32,925 nt of DNA, from assembly GCA_017465545.1 (NCBI GenBank), contig JAFTVY010000079.1, forward strand, positions 1-32,925, given 5' to 3'. The first letter of the stretch is position 1; the number at the start of each line of letters is the position of its first letter. A program made the position numbers and the translations under genes. Source of the stretch: Ruminiclostridium sp. (GTDB taxonomy: Bacteria > Bacillota > Clostridia > Oscillospirales > Ruminococcaceae). Positions 6,742 to 15,349 of this stretch are shown in pieces. The notes beneath the pieces were generated by a model that did not search any database, was not told where the DNA came from, and saw only the letters and a list, made by a program, of their open reading frames with translations.

Positions 6742-9186
6742 ATGGCTAAAAGTAATAAAAAGCAAATCGGCAGATCACTTTTTAACCTCAGAAAGAACAA
6801 GGGTAGTGTACTGTTTTTGGTTGTTGCTATAATGTCGGTTATGGTTATACTTGCTTCGGCACTTTATTACTCTCTGTCTACCGCAAGACGTCAGGTGGAA
6901 GTAAAGTACGATAGTCAGCAGGCATACCAGAGCGCTCTTGCTCTTAATGATCTGGTAGTTAATTTCATAAACATCAAGAACGACGACGCCTTTGTACAGT
7001 CCATCATCGACCTTAATCAGAATGAGTCCCTTGTAACAAAGAGTGACGACGGTTCAGGCTTCAGTGAGCTTGCCGGCGGTCTTGGAGACTACAAGGTTAC
7101 AATAAACAAGGTCAAGGGTGACGCAAAGGACGAAATTCACGTGCTGGAGATTGAAGTAAGCATCGACGTAAACGGTGAAAACTCCACAATCAGCACAGTA
7201 GGTGAATTCAAGGTAAAGTCAAAGCCCTACAACTTTGACAGATTCTTCACCTCCACAGGTTATGCTCCTAACGACGTTATCTTCAAGAATATGAAGAACA
7301 CGGGAGAAACCATCTATCTCGATAACGAATATACCCAGTTCGGTGGTTCCGACGCAAACGACGTAACCACAGCACAGGCAGAGCTTATTTCTGCAGGTAC
7401 TGTCAGATTTGAATCACCTTCTATGGTACAGAATACAGAGCTTACCATCGGTAATAACTGCTACATATACGGACAGAACGGCTTCTCTTTCCCTATTGCC
7501 CGTATAGGCGGAAATGTTATGGCTCTTTCCAGCGGCGGTAGCGTTGGCGGCGGTCCTATGTATATTTTAGGCGACCTTTACACACCCCGTCAGTCAGTCG
7601 GTACGGTGGCATACGTAAACGGCGATATGTATTATGCTAACGGCAATGAGCCCAGTCACATGATCTACGTAAACGGCGACCTGTTCTTAGAAAAGGATTG
7701 TATGCCCAACGCAGGTAGGTTTGTTGTCGGCGGTAATATTTACTGCTACGGTGATGACACCAAGGCTAAGAGCTATGCTTCCATGTGTAAGGGTAAAGTA
7801 TATAATCTTAAGTCAGGTAAAATAGTAGCCTCAGGCGGAGTAGAAGCCGCAACCGGATCAGAAGAGCCTATTGCCGGTGGCGCTTTCGATTCCACACAGG
7901 TAGAAGCTTATCTTAAGTTCGATCTTTCAACTTCAACTTCCTGCGATACTGACGAGCAGATAAGAGACGGACTTGACTACGTTGAAACACATTGTGGTAC
8001 AACAGGAGGCTTATGGGCAAACGTATGGCCTTCTCTCAACGGCTCCTGCGAGGATATCGCAACTGTAAAGCAGAGAATCAACGAAAAGATAGGCAACCCC
8101 GAATACATCAACTGGGACCTCGAAGCAAAGTTCTATACAATAGGTTTCGTGAATGGTATGCCTGCAAGAGTACCTGCCGTAGATTCCTCCAAGCAGCTTA
8201 ACCTTCAGCTTGAAAACGATAAGGGTACGGTTATAAAGGCTACAACAGCCAACGACTACTACATTCTTAAGAGTGTTACAGGTGGTAGTAGCCGAAGCAC
8301 GATTATCTTTGATACCTTTATGGGTGACTACAACGAACCGACGCAGGTAGCAGATAAGTCAAAGTACGCAAATATATACGTTTATCTTGAGCCCAACTGC
8401 TATTTTGAAAACGGAACGGTCAAGACAAATGAGACTAATGGTGACGATCCTGATAAGACGTATGATTGCTTCTCATGGGATACAACAGGATGGGGCGTTA
8501 AGTTTATACTTACAAGAGGTATGGGTAGTGTAATCTTTATCGTTCCCGAGGGCACAAGATACGTACAACCGAGTGACGGCTATCTTGGTCATATCGGTAT
8601 GCTTGAACAAATGGCAAATATAACGATCCCGGTAACCAATAACAACGGTGCTCTGTCTTACGGTCAGTGTCCTATGGACAGAATGTCTACAGGCGTAGAA
8701 GGTAATATAAGAAATATTCTTACAGCAAACGCAATGGGAACAACACATTTACTTCCCGAAAGCGTTATAAATGAATACAATGATCCTAACAACCCCGCAA
8801 GAGCCTTCTATATTCATAACAACGTGTTCCTTGCAACAATAAGTAAGAACGCTATTATGGACTTTTCAGGCGGTCAGAATATGTACAGCGGCTTCGTATA
8901 CGCGCCTTATATGACCTACAACTCAGAAGGTGTGTACTCTCCCGCACAGAGTGGTATGATAGGTGGTATGATAGTTTCCGACTTCATTCAGTCCGCTCAG
9001 AACGATAATTACGTATGTATGATTCCTTATGACTATTATGACAGATACGTAAATGATGCAGATTCTTCTGAGGATCAGGAAGAAACCCGAACAAGATTTA
9101 TGGAAAAGCTGATGGCAGAATCAGGCTGTACGCAGATCCTCACTTCTTCTACAACAAGAACATGGAGAAAGTTCGGTTATAACTAA
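6742..9186 (+). CDS. Very large PilX/GspK-like minor pilin, probable pilus-tip protein
   Basis: 814 aa. The N-terminus carries a prepilin-like leader ending RKNKG (Gly21), then a hydrophobic helix SVLFLVVAIMSVMVILASAL. Mature residue 5 is Leu, not the Glu found in stackable pilins; loss of Glu5 is known for GspK/PilX-type tip subunits. After the helical stalk (to about 120), residues about 215-345 hold repeated short strands of the type G-G/D-N/D-hydrophobic (IGGNVMAL, ILGDLYTP, YVNGDMYY, YVNGDLFLE, VVGGNIYCYG), suggesting a beta-solenoid. A long domain without a recognised family follows to the C-terminus. Typical PilX is under 200 aa and GspK about 320. Start: the ATG at 6742 has AAAGGA 9 nt upstream, while the ATG at 6736 is only 3 nt from it. 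The stop overlaps the upstream region of the next pilin gene. Confidence 0.75.
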   Translation: MAKSNKKQIGRSLFNLRKNKGSVLFLVVAIMSVMVILASALYYSLSTARRQVEVKYDSQQAYQSALALNDLVVNFINIKNDDAFVQSIIDLNQNESLVTKSDDGSGFSELAGGLGDYKVTINKVKGDAKDEIHVLEIEVSIDVNGENSTISTVGEFKVKSKPYNFDRFFTSTGYAPNDVIFKNMKNTGETIYLDNEYTQFGGSDANDVTTAQAELISAGTVRFESPSMVQNTELTIGNNCYIYGQNGFSFPIARIGGNVMALSSGGSVGGGPMYILGDLYTPRQSVGTVAYVNGDMYYANGNEPSHMIYVNGDLFLEKDCMPNAGRFVVGGNIYCYGDDTKAKSYASMCKGKVYNLKSGKIVASGGVEAATGSEEPIAGGAFDSTQVEAYLKFDLSTSTSCDTDEQIRDGLDYVETHCGTTGGLWANVWPSLNGSCEDIATVKQRINEKIGNPEYINWDLEAKFYTIGFVNGMPARVPAVDSSKQLNLQLENDKGTVIKATTANDYYILKSVTGGSSRSTIIFDTFMGDYNEPTQVADKSKYANIYVYLEPNCYFENGTVKTNETNGDDPDKTYDCFSWDTTGWGVKFILTRGMGSVIFIVPEGTRYVQPSDGYLGHIGMLEQMANITIPVTNNNGALSYGQCPMDRMSTGVEGNIRNILTANAMGTTHLLPESVINEYNDPNNPARAFYIHNNVFLATISKNAIMDFSGGQNMYSGFVYAPYMTYNSEGVYSPAQSGMIGGMIVSDFIQSAQNDNYVCMIPYDYYDRYVNDADSSEDQEETRTRFMEKLMAESGCTQILTSSTTRTWRKFGYN

Positions 9187-9203
9187 TGAAAGGAGCGTTA
9201 GCA

Positions 9204-10052
9204 ATGAAGAAATTACTTAAACGCAAGGGCTTCACACTTGTTGAGTGTATAGTAGCCATTGCCATATTTGCTCTTATGTCGGCGCTCGTTATGCAGATAC
9301 TTGCACTTTCAATAAGACAGTACAGAAGCAACCACCATATCGAAATGGATATGGATGCACAGATTCAGAATATCGCTATGGATAACGACCTTCTGGAAAG
9401 AGAAACCACCGATATTGCCATCGAATTTATCAAGGATGGCGGTGTAGGTACAGTCGGCAAGATCGAGATTGACGACGTACATATCTGGAGACCTGAAGAT
9501 ACGGAAAGCCCCGATCGTCTTGAGCTTAACACCTTCGATGCAGAAATCAAGAACGATGGAAGTAACAAGGATAAGCAGACAGGTGGTATGATTACCGATG
9601 ATATCCATTGCTACGGTGCAAAGGGTATAACAGGAATCACGCTTTCAACAACAGAAGAGACGCTTGACAGCGGTATGAAGAAGATTACCATTACAATGCA
9701 GATAGAAGACGGTGATTACGTTTTAAGCTCCGCTGAATGCAACGCCGTAAAGCTTGCACTCCCCGGTGCCGCAAAGAACATCAAGGTGACACCCGATACC
9801 AATATGGGATATTTAAGACTTTCAAAAACGGATGAATCCATAAACTACCGTTTCTATGATAAGGTCGTTTCCAACGAATCACAGAATGCTCTTTTCAATG
9901 CGACGATTGTATTTGAAATGACCGAGGATGATTACAATGCGCAGTATCAGTCTTTTGCAAAATACTTTATAAAGCCTGATAGCGAGGAAACAACTCCGTC
10001 TGCTACCTTTGACGATGGCAAGACGCCCGGCATCTACAATAATAAAGTATAA
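9204..10052 (+). CDS. Type IV pilin-like protein with class III signal (FTLVE)
   Basis: 282 aa. The leader MKKLLKRKG is cut by prepilin peptidase before FTLVECIVAIAIFALMSALV: Gly at -1, Phe at +1 and Glu at +5, all canonical. The hydrophobic helix continues to about residue 35, followed by a soluble domain of about 240 residues rich in Asp, Thr and Ile, much longer than a typical major pilin. It is a minor pilin/pseudopilin candidate, perhaps in the priming complex with its two neighbours. The start is the ATG at 9204, with AAAGGAG 8 nt upstream; an upstream ATG at 9186 overlaps the previous stop but precedes the binding site. A Cys sits in the helix at +6. Confidence 0.85.
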   Translation: MKKLLKRKGFTLVECIVAIAIFALMSALVMQILALSIRQYRSNHHIEMDMDAQIQNIAMDNDLLERETTDIAIEFIKDGGVGTVGKIEIDDVHIWRPEDTESPDRLELNTFDAEIKNDGSNKDKQTGGMITDDIHCYGAKGITGITLSTTEETLDSGMKKITITMQIEDGDYVLSSAECNAVKLALPGAAKNIKVTPDTNMGYLRLSKTDESINYRFYDKVVSNESQNALFNATIVFEMTEDDYNAQYQSFAKYFIKPDSEETTPSATFDDGKTPGIYNNKV

Positions 10053-10062
10053 GGAGGTCTTT

Positions 10063-10806
10063 ATGAAAAAATTACTCAGAAAAAAGGCCTTCACCTTAGT
10101 CGAGGTTATTGTAGCAACAGCTATAATGGGACTTCTGATAGCGGCAGTAATGGCGCTGTTCGGACCTGTCAGAGATATGATAAATGATATGGACGGCGAC
10201 GTTAACGTCAACAATACCACCGACACTATCCAGAGCTTCTTCCATGCAAAACTCAATAAGAGTATAGGTTATAATATCGATATGTATGACTTGGAAACGG
10301 AAGCTTTACTGACAGCGGAAGATGGTTCTATCGGACAGAGAGTAGACAGTATGAGAGCTGTTGCGGCAGGCGATGATTCTATATCCACCTACTGCATTCT
10401 GCTGAGATATGAGCAGGACGGCTATTATATCTACGATTTCGGCAAGGTAGAAAGCGGCGCAGATTATGATGCAAAGAGAATTTTCCTGAGAAAGCAGAGA
10501 CTTTTCAATAAGGAATATTATCGTGACGCAAGATATCGCTTCACCTTCAAGACAATTGAAGATTCAGCTACAGGTCAGTACTGGTATCAGATGGGTCTTA
10601 CACCCTATGATACAGAGGGTGAGCTGATGCTGGCTACAAGAACAAGCACTATAAAGCTGCTCAATATAAAGAGCACGCCTCAGAGCAATGCAGATCTTGA
10701 AACAGAAAGCTACATTGACATTGCAAACGATGACACTCCTACTATTGCAATAATCTACAACATCAAGAACTATACAGACACAGATCATTTACCGGAAGCT
10801 CCGTAA
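10063..10806 (+). CDS. Type IV pilin-like protein with Ala at the cleavage site
   Basis: 247 aa, leader MKKLLRKKA then FTLVEVIVATAIMGLLIAAV. Phe +1 and Glu +5 are present, but the residue before the cut is Ala rather than the near-universal Gly; prepilin peptidases of some systems accept Ala. The soluble part has a helix followed by a beta-rich region (YCILLRYEQDGYYIYDFGKV). AAGGAGG lies 5 nt before the ATG at 10063, and the gene starts 10 bp after the previous stop. It ends the first pilus transcription unit: a terminator and the oppositely oriented pilD follow. It could be a GspH/I/J-like minor pilin. No shorter major pilin is encoded in the locus. Confidence 0.83.
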   Translation: MKKLLRKKAFTLVEVIVATAIMGLLIAAVMALFGPVRDMINDMDGDVNVNNTTDTIQSFFHAKLNKSIGYNIDMYDLETEALLTAEDGSIGQRVDSMRAVAAGDDSISTYCILLRYEQDGYYIYDFGKVESGADYDAKRIFLRKQRLFNKEYYRDARYRFTFKTIEDSATGQYWYQMGLTPYDTEGELMLATRTSTIKLLNIKSTPQSNADLETESYIDIANDDTPTIAIIYNIKNYTDTDHLPEAP

Positions 10807-10819
10807 ATCAATAAAAAAA

Positions 10820-10849
10820 TCACGACTTGGGGATTTCCTCAAGTCGTGA
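10820..10849 (-). terminator. Intrinsic terminator between the pilin operon and pilD
   Basis: A perfect 10-bp stem, TCACGACTTG (10820-10829) with CAAGTCGTGA (10840-10849). On the minus strand it is followed by a seven-T run (complement of 10813-10819), making it strong for pilD. On the plus strand the T-run is absent, but the hairpin lies 14 bp after the second pilin stop and may serve both. Confidence 0.85.
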
Positions 10850-10866
10850 GATATTGATTAAAAACA

Positions 10867-11910
10867 TTACATAAGTCCTAAGTACCAGCTTATAATTCTT
10901 TCACCGAAGATAACTCCGATTGCAATTCCGACTGCTAATGCAGGACCGAAGGCAATTCGCTGCTGGAATTTTGATTTTTCCACTACGCCGTTCTTTGCGG
11001 TAACACGGAATACGAATTCTTTATTTTCGGGTATATCCTTTGCGATTTCTGTAAGACTTGCTTCAAGCTCCTTACAGTCATCCTTGAAGGCTTCGGGATT
11101 ATTCCACGCCTTCTCTTCAATTATATCGGCATTGATCTTGCAGACGCCCTTTTCGTATTCACCGACAACAATATCGGATACGTCAGCGGTCATTCTGTCC
11201 TTTATCCATTCGGAAAATTCTGCTTTTATCTGCTCGTTTATTTCCTTATCTCTCTTGCTGTTTACAGCCTTTGAGATAACACCGTAAATAGCGCCGAGTA
11301 CAACACCGATGATAGCGGAGGGGATGATTTCCCAACCCATTAAAAAGCCTGCGGCAGCCATAAGCTGAACGTCACCGCCGCCCATACCACCGAAGAGTGC
11401 AAGTACGGCGAAGGGAACGGCAATCACAGCGGCACCCGCCAGATGCTCAACCCAGGGGAAGTCAGGCTCGATAAAGAGCATCGGTATTCCGAGTAGGGCT
11501 ATCGTGATAGTGCACCAGTAGGGAATTTCCAGATGGTCAATATCAATAAAGCTCAGCACGATAAGAACAGAAAAAAGAATTATTGCGATAAGTAACTGCC
11601 AGCTTATAGAAAATCTTATAAAAGCGGCTAAGAACATAACTCCCGTCAGTGCCTCAACAAAGGTGTAACGAGCGGAAATAGGTGCCTTGCACTTTCTGCA
11701 CTTGCCACCTAAGAAGATCCAGCTGAAGATGGGAACCAGATCGTAGGGCTTGATTCTTTCACCACAGGAAAAGCAGTGAGAGGGCCCGTTCACGATTGAC
11801 ATATGAGCAGGTGTACGGTAGATCACAACGTTTAAGAAGCTACCGATGACAGTGCCCAGTATGAACGCTAAAATACACATTACGGTGTCATAGATAAGGA
11901 TACCTGTCAT
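10867..11910 (-). CDS. pilD: Prepilin peptidase / N-methyltransferase PilD with an inserted cytoplasmic domain
   Basis: 347-aa membrane aspartyl protease that removes pilin leaders and methylates the new N-terminus. The zinc-binding methylase loop has Cys46, Cys49, Cys71 and Cys74 (CFSCG, CRKCK). The peptidase aspartates lie in SFIDIDHLEIP (Asp123/125) and GMGGGDVQL (Asp180). The family's closing motif FGPALAVG is at 321-328. Between the helix ending near 214 and that motif lies a charged insert of about 100 residues (217-318) that usual family members (about 250-290 aa) lack. AAAGGAA lies 9 nt before the ATG. The gene is divergent from pilB, and its promoter overlaps the one proposed for pilB. 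Its substrates are presumably the three pilin-like proteins upstream. Confidence 0.93.
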   Translation of the reverse strand: MTGILIYDTVMCILAFILGTVIGSFLNVVIYRTPAHMSIVNGPSHCFSCGERIKPYDLVPIFSWIFLGGKCRKCKAPISARYTFVEALTGVMFLAAFIRFSISWQLLIAIILFSVLIVLSFIDIDHLEIPYWCTITIALLGIPMLFIEPDFPWVEHLAGAAVIAVPFAVLALFGGMGGGDVQLMAAAGFLMGWEIIPSAIIGVVLGAIYGVISKAVNSKRDKEINEQIKAEFSEWIKDRMTADVSDIVVGEYEKGVCKINADIIEEKAWNNPEAFKDDCKELEASLTEIAKDIPENKEFVFRVTAKNGVVEKSKFQQRIAFGPALAVGIAIGVIFGERIISWYLGLM

Positions 11911-11963
11911 AGAAATAAATTCCTTTCTTATTAATTACGAAAATAATTGGGGTTTTAGCTTAA

Positions 11964-11992
11964 TTGTTATTTTACCACAATTTAAATAAATT
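11964..11992 (+). promoter_or_regulatory. Possible promoter of pilB-pilT, superimposed on the pilD promoter
   Basis: TTGTTA (11964-11969), 17 bp, TAAATT (11987-11992): four of six matches in each box, so weaker than the pilD promoter on the other strand, which occupies almost the same base pairs. It would give a leader of about 45 nt ending in the GGGGG site in front of pilB. Confidence 0.4.
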
Positions 11993-11997
11993 TTCAA
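11969..11997 (-). promoter_or_regulatory. Sigma-A promoter of pilD
   Basis: On the minus strand TTGAAA (11997-11992), 17 bp, TAAAAT (11974-11969), about 60 bp before the pilD start. Confidence 0.7.
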
Positions 11998-12043
11998 GTA
12001 GGCATTTGCCTTACACTATTTATTATCAGGGGGCCAATCAAAA

Positions 12044-13741
12044 ATGAAGAATGTACCTATAGGTCAGATTTTACTTGAGAACGGATTTCTCGTTCAGGAA
12101 CAGCTTGACAGCGCTCTGGCAAAGCAGAGGGAAATGCAGGCGGAAACTCCCGGCATAAAGCTCGGTGACGTACTCCTGGATCTCGGCTACGTTTCAGAAA
12201 CACAGCTTGCTCACGCACTTTCTATCCGTCTTAAAGTACCTTTTATCGACCTTACCACAACAAAAATAGATATCGAAGCGGTAAAGAAGATTCCTGAGGC
12301 TATCGCAAAGAAGAATTGCTGTGTAGCCTTCCAGATGTCTGATACAAGACTTACCGTTGCTACAGACGATCCTATCAACTTCTATATATTCGAAGAGCTG
12401 AAGGTTATTTCAGGTATGGAAATCCATGCGATGCTGGCAACCCGTACCGCCATCAACGAAACTATCAACAAGGCTTATTCACAGCAGACGGTTAGTAACG
12501 TTATGGATAACCTCAACCGTGAATATACCGGCGAAGAGATGAGCGCTGAGGACGTAGAATCCGGCGAGCGTGTTGATAATGCTCCTATCGTAAAGCTGGT
12601 TAACACAATCGTTGAAACCTCCTACAGAATGGACGCATCGGATATTCATATCGAGCCCTTCAAGGACAGAACAAGAATCAGACTCCGTTGCGACGGTGAA
12701 CTTGTTGAACAGATGAACGTTAAGCCCGCTGTTCATAACTCCCTTATCACCCGTATCAAGATCTTGGGCGGTATGAACATTGCCGAAAAGCGTATCCCTC
12801 TTGACGGCCGTTTCGGTATGGTAATCGACGGTACACAGCAGGACGTGCGTGTATCTACAATTCCTACAGTATACGGTGAAAAGTGCGTTATCCGTCTTCT
12901 TGCTACCGACTCAGGCGAAATGAGAAAGGTAACAGAGCTTGGTATGACAATGCACAACTACGAGATGTTCAAGCAGATTATCCGTTGTCCTCACGGAGTT
13001 ATGCTGGTTACGGGACCTACCGGTTCGGGTAAGTCAACAACACTTTATGCAACCCTCGGTGAGCTTTCGAAGCCTAACGTAAATATCGTAACGGTAGAAG
13101 ACCCTTGCGAAAAGAAGATAGACGGTATCAACCAGGTACAGATCAACGCCAAGGCGGGTATGACCTTCGCCGCCGCTCTTCGTTCTATCCTTCGTCAGGA
13201 CCCTGACATCATAATGGTCGGAGAAATCCGTGACGGTGAAACAGCCGACATCGCTATCCGTGCCGCTATCACCGGTCACTTGGTATTATCAACACTCCAT
13301 ACAAACGACGCCGCAGGTACAATTATCCGTCTTATAGATATGGGCGTTGCACCCTACATGGTTGCATCCTCACTGGTAGGTATCATTGCACAGCGACTTG
13401 TAAAATTACTTTGTCCCGATTGTAAGGAAGAGGTACTGCTTACAGATCCCGCTGACCTCAGACTGGTAGGTAGGACAGAACCCGTCAAGATCTACAAGCA
13501 TCACTACGGCGGATGCCGTACCTGTCACAACTCAGGCTATAAGGGTAGAACAGCTATCCATGAAATTATAGTAACCACCAACGACATCAAGGAGCTTATC
13601 TCCAAGGGTGCTACAACAGAGGAAATCGGCGCTCAGGCTGAAAAGAACGGTACAAAGCTGTTAAGAAGCAACGTTACCGAAATGGTACTTGCAGGCAAGA
13701 CCACAATGGATGAGCTTGTAAAGGCTACATACACTGTATAA
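12044..13741 (+). CDS. pilB: Type IV pilus extension ATPase PilB (GspE family)
   Basis: 565 aa. The cytoplasmic hexameric motor that drives pilus growth through PilC. An N-terminal MshEN-type domain (about 1-150; IGQILLENGFLVQEQLDSAL and GDVLLDLGYVSETQLAHAL are its repeated helices) often binds cyclic-di-GMP or docks partners. The core has Walker A GPTGSGKSTT (Lys330), the Asp box, Walker B with Glu394 (DPDIIMVGEIRDGE) and the His box ITGHLVLSTLHTNDA. A tetracysteine zinc motif, Cys457-Cys460 and Cys491-Cys494, marks extension rather than retraction ATPases. GGGGG lies about 10 nt before the ATG. It lies 18 bp upstream of pilT and is co-transcribed. Confidence 0.96.
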   Translation: MKNVPIGQILLENGFLVQEQLDSALAKQREMQAETPGIKLGDVLLDLGYVSETQLAHALSIRLKVPFIDLTTTKIDIEAVKKIPEAIAKKNCCVAFQMSDTRLTVATDDPINFYIFEELKVISGMEIHAMLATRTAINETINKAYSQQTVSNVMDNLNREYTGEEMSAEDVESGERVDNAPIVKLVNTIVETSYRMDASDIHIEPFKDRTRIRLRCDGELVEQMNVKPAVHNSLITRIKILGGMNIAEKRIPLDGRFGMVIDGTQQDVRVSTIPTVYGEKCVIRLLATDSGEMRKVTELGMTMHNYEMFKQIIRCPHGVMLVTGPTGSGKSTTLYATLGELSKPNVNIVTVEDPCEKKIDGINQVQINAKAGMTFAAALRSILRQDPDIIMVGEIRDGETADIAIRAAITGHLVLSTLHTNDAAGTIIRLIDMGVAPYMVASSLVGIIAQRLVKLLCPDCKEEVLLTDPADLRLVGRTEPVKIYKHHYGGCRTCHNSGYKGRTAIHEIIVTTNDIKELISKGATTEEIGAQAEKNGTKLLRSNVTEMVLAGKTTMDELVKATYTV

Positions 13742-13759
13742 TTAAAGGAGATTTACAAC

Positions 13760-14821
13760 ATGGATATCAACAAGATTCTTGACGAAGCCAGAAAGCTTGG
13801 CTGTTCAGACTTACACTTCACAGCAGGTCTTCCCCCTGTAGTACGTTTACACGGTAGTATCAAAAAGCTCAGCGGTTACCCCGACTGCACAGAGCCCATC
13901 ATCGTAAATATAATCAACCAGATTACTTCAATGAAGCACAAGGCATCCATTCAGAAGGGACTTGACACTGACTTCTCATACGTTTCCGCATCAGGTCACA
14001 GACACAGAGTCAACGTTTACAGACAGAGAGGCTATCACGCTATCGCAATGCGTCTGCTCCGTAACGATATTCCTACCTTATCAGACCTTATGCTCCCCGG
14101 ACTTATGGGCGAATTCGCACTCCGTCCCAGAGGACTTGTACTTGTAACAGGCCCTACAGGTTCAGGTAAGTCAACAACTCTTGCGGCTATGATCGACCAC
14201 ATCAACCGTAACAAGAACTGCCACATCATCACAGTAGAAGATCCTATCGAGTATCTTCACACACATAAGCAGTCAATGGTAAACCAGAGAGAAATCGGCG
14301 CCGACGTAGACAGCTTCGCAGGCTCTCTTCGTGCCGCACTCCGTGAAGACCCTGACGTTATCCTCGTCGGAGAAATGCGTGACTTTGAAACTATCAACGC
14401 CGCAGTAACCGCCGCAGAAACAGGTCACTTGGTGCTTTCCACACTGCATACAACAGGTGCGGCTGAAACAATCGACCGTATCATCGACGTATATCCTCCT
14501 CACTCTCAGGGACAGATTCGTTCACAGCTTGCTAACTCTCTCGTTGCAGTTATTTCACAGACTCTCGTTCCTACAGCTGACGGTAAGGGAAGAATTGCGG
14601 CTCTTGAGCTTATGAGCTGTACAGACGCCGTTTCCGCACTCATCCGTGAAGGTAAGATATTCCAGATTCCTAACGCTATCCAGACGTCAAAGGCAGTCGG
14701 AATGTTCTCCCTTGACCAGGATCTCGCAAGACTTGTACGTACAGGTAAGATTACCGAAGACGTTGCTCGTAGCCGTTGCCAGAACCCTGAAGACTTAAAG
14801 AGATATATGACAGCATATTAA
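13760..14821 (+). CDS. pilT: Type IV pilus retraction ATPase PilT
   Basis: 353 aa. Hexameric motor that powers pilus retraction, hence twitching movement, adhesion under tension and possibly DNA uptake. Walker A GPTGSGKSTT (Lys137), Walker B DPDVILVGEMRD (Glu205), His box ETGHLVLSTLHTTGA, and the C-terminal region with ALIREGKIFQIPNAIQT, the counterpart of the AIRNLIRE element needed for retraction. No tetracysteine motif and no MshEN domain, as expected of PilT. AAAGGAG lies 9 nt before the ATG. A terminator closes the pilB-pilT unit. Confidence 0.96.
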   Translation: MDINKILDEARKLGCSDLHFTAGLPPVVRLHGSIKKLSGYPDCTEPIIVNIINQITSMKHKASIQKGLDTDFSYVSASGHRHRVNVYRQRGYHAIAMRLLRNDIPTLSDLMLPGLMGEFALRPRGLVLVTGPTGSGKSTTLAAMIDHINRNKNCHIITVEDPIEYLHTHKQSMVNQREIGADVDSFAGSLRAALREDPDVILVGEMRDFETINAAVTAAETGHLVLSTLHTTGAAETIDRIIDVYPPHSQGQIRSQLANSLVAVISQTLVPTADGKGRIAALELMSCTDAVSALIREGKIFQIPNAIQTSKAVGMFSLDQDLARLVRTGKITEDVARSRCQNPEDLKRYMTAY

Positions 14822-14830
14822 TAAAACAGT

Positions 14831-14859
14831 CAGTCGGACAGAAAAAAACTGCCCGACTG
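14831..14859 (+). terminator. Terminator after pilT
   Basis: CAGTCGGACAG (14831-14841), a seven-A loop, CTGCCCGACTG (14849-14859), one A-C mismatch in an 11-bp stem, then ATTTTT. It lies 18 bp before the dtd start. Confidence 0.8.
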
Positions 14860-14877
14860 AATTTTTAAGAGGTTAAA

Positions 14878-15327
14878 ATGAGATTTGTAATTCAGAGAGT
14901 AACTAAAGCCTCCTGCACGGTAGAGGGCAACGTTACGGGAAAAATAAATAAAGGCTTTCTTGTACTCATCGGAATATCAGCCGATGATACAAAGGAAATT
15001 GCCGACAAGATGATAAAAAAGCTTATAGGTATGAGAATTTTTGATGACGAAAACGGCAAGACGAATCTTGCTCTTTCAGACGTGGGCGGGGAATTACTCC
15101 TTATTTCTCAGTTTACCTTATACGCTGACTGCAAGAAGGGAAACCGCCCCTCCTTCACAAAGGCAGGCGGACCTGATATGGCAAACGAGCTGTATGAATA
15201 TATCATATCAGAATGTGACAGACAGTACGGCAAGGTGCAAAGAGGCATATTCGGAGCGGATATGAAGATAGAGCTTTTGAATGATGGCCCCTTTACGGTA
15301 ATTTTAGACAGTGCAGAGATTAGTTAA
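14878..15327 (+). CDS. dtd: D-aminoacyl-tRNA deacylase
   Basis: 149 aa, the usual length. This cytosolic homodimeric enzyme removes D-amino acids (and Gly) wrongly loaded on tRNA. The N-terminus [17 protein letters not shown], the catalytic SQFTLYA motif near residue 79 and the GPFTV motif near 139 (the chirality-proofreading Gly-cisPro) are all present. AAGAGG precedes the ATG by 6 nt. The following lipoprotein starts 22 bp after the stop, so the two probably share a transcript. No dedicated promoter is clear; expression may depend on read-through from pilT. Confidence 0.95.
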   Translation: MRFVIQRVTKASCTVEGNVTGKINKGFLVLIGISADDTKEIADKMIKKLIGMRIFDDENGKTNLALSDVGGELLLISQFTLYADCKKGNRPSFTKAGGPDMANELYEYIISECDRQYGKVQRGIFGADMKIELLNDGPFTVILDSAEIS

Positions 15328-15349
15328 GTCTACGGAGAAAGGAATTTTC

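Noticed and set aside
8473-8748. 91-aa minus-strand frame within the large pilin gene
   Set aside because: Cys/Tyr/His-rich shadow without a ribosome site; the plus-strand frame is continuous and pilin-like.
10820-10849. Attachment site or operator between the last pilin and pilD
   Set aside because: The perfect stem with a T-run on the minus strand, placed between converging genes, is fully explained as a terminator.
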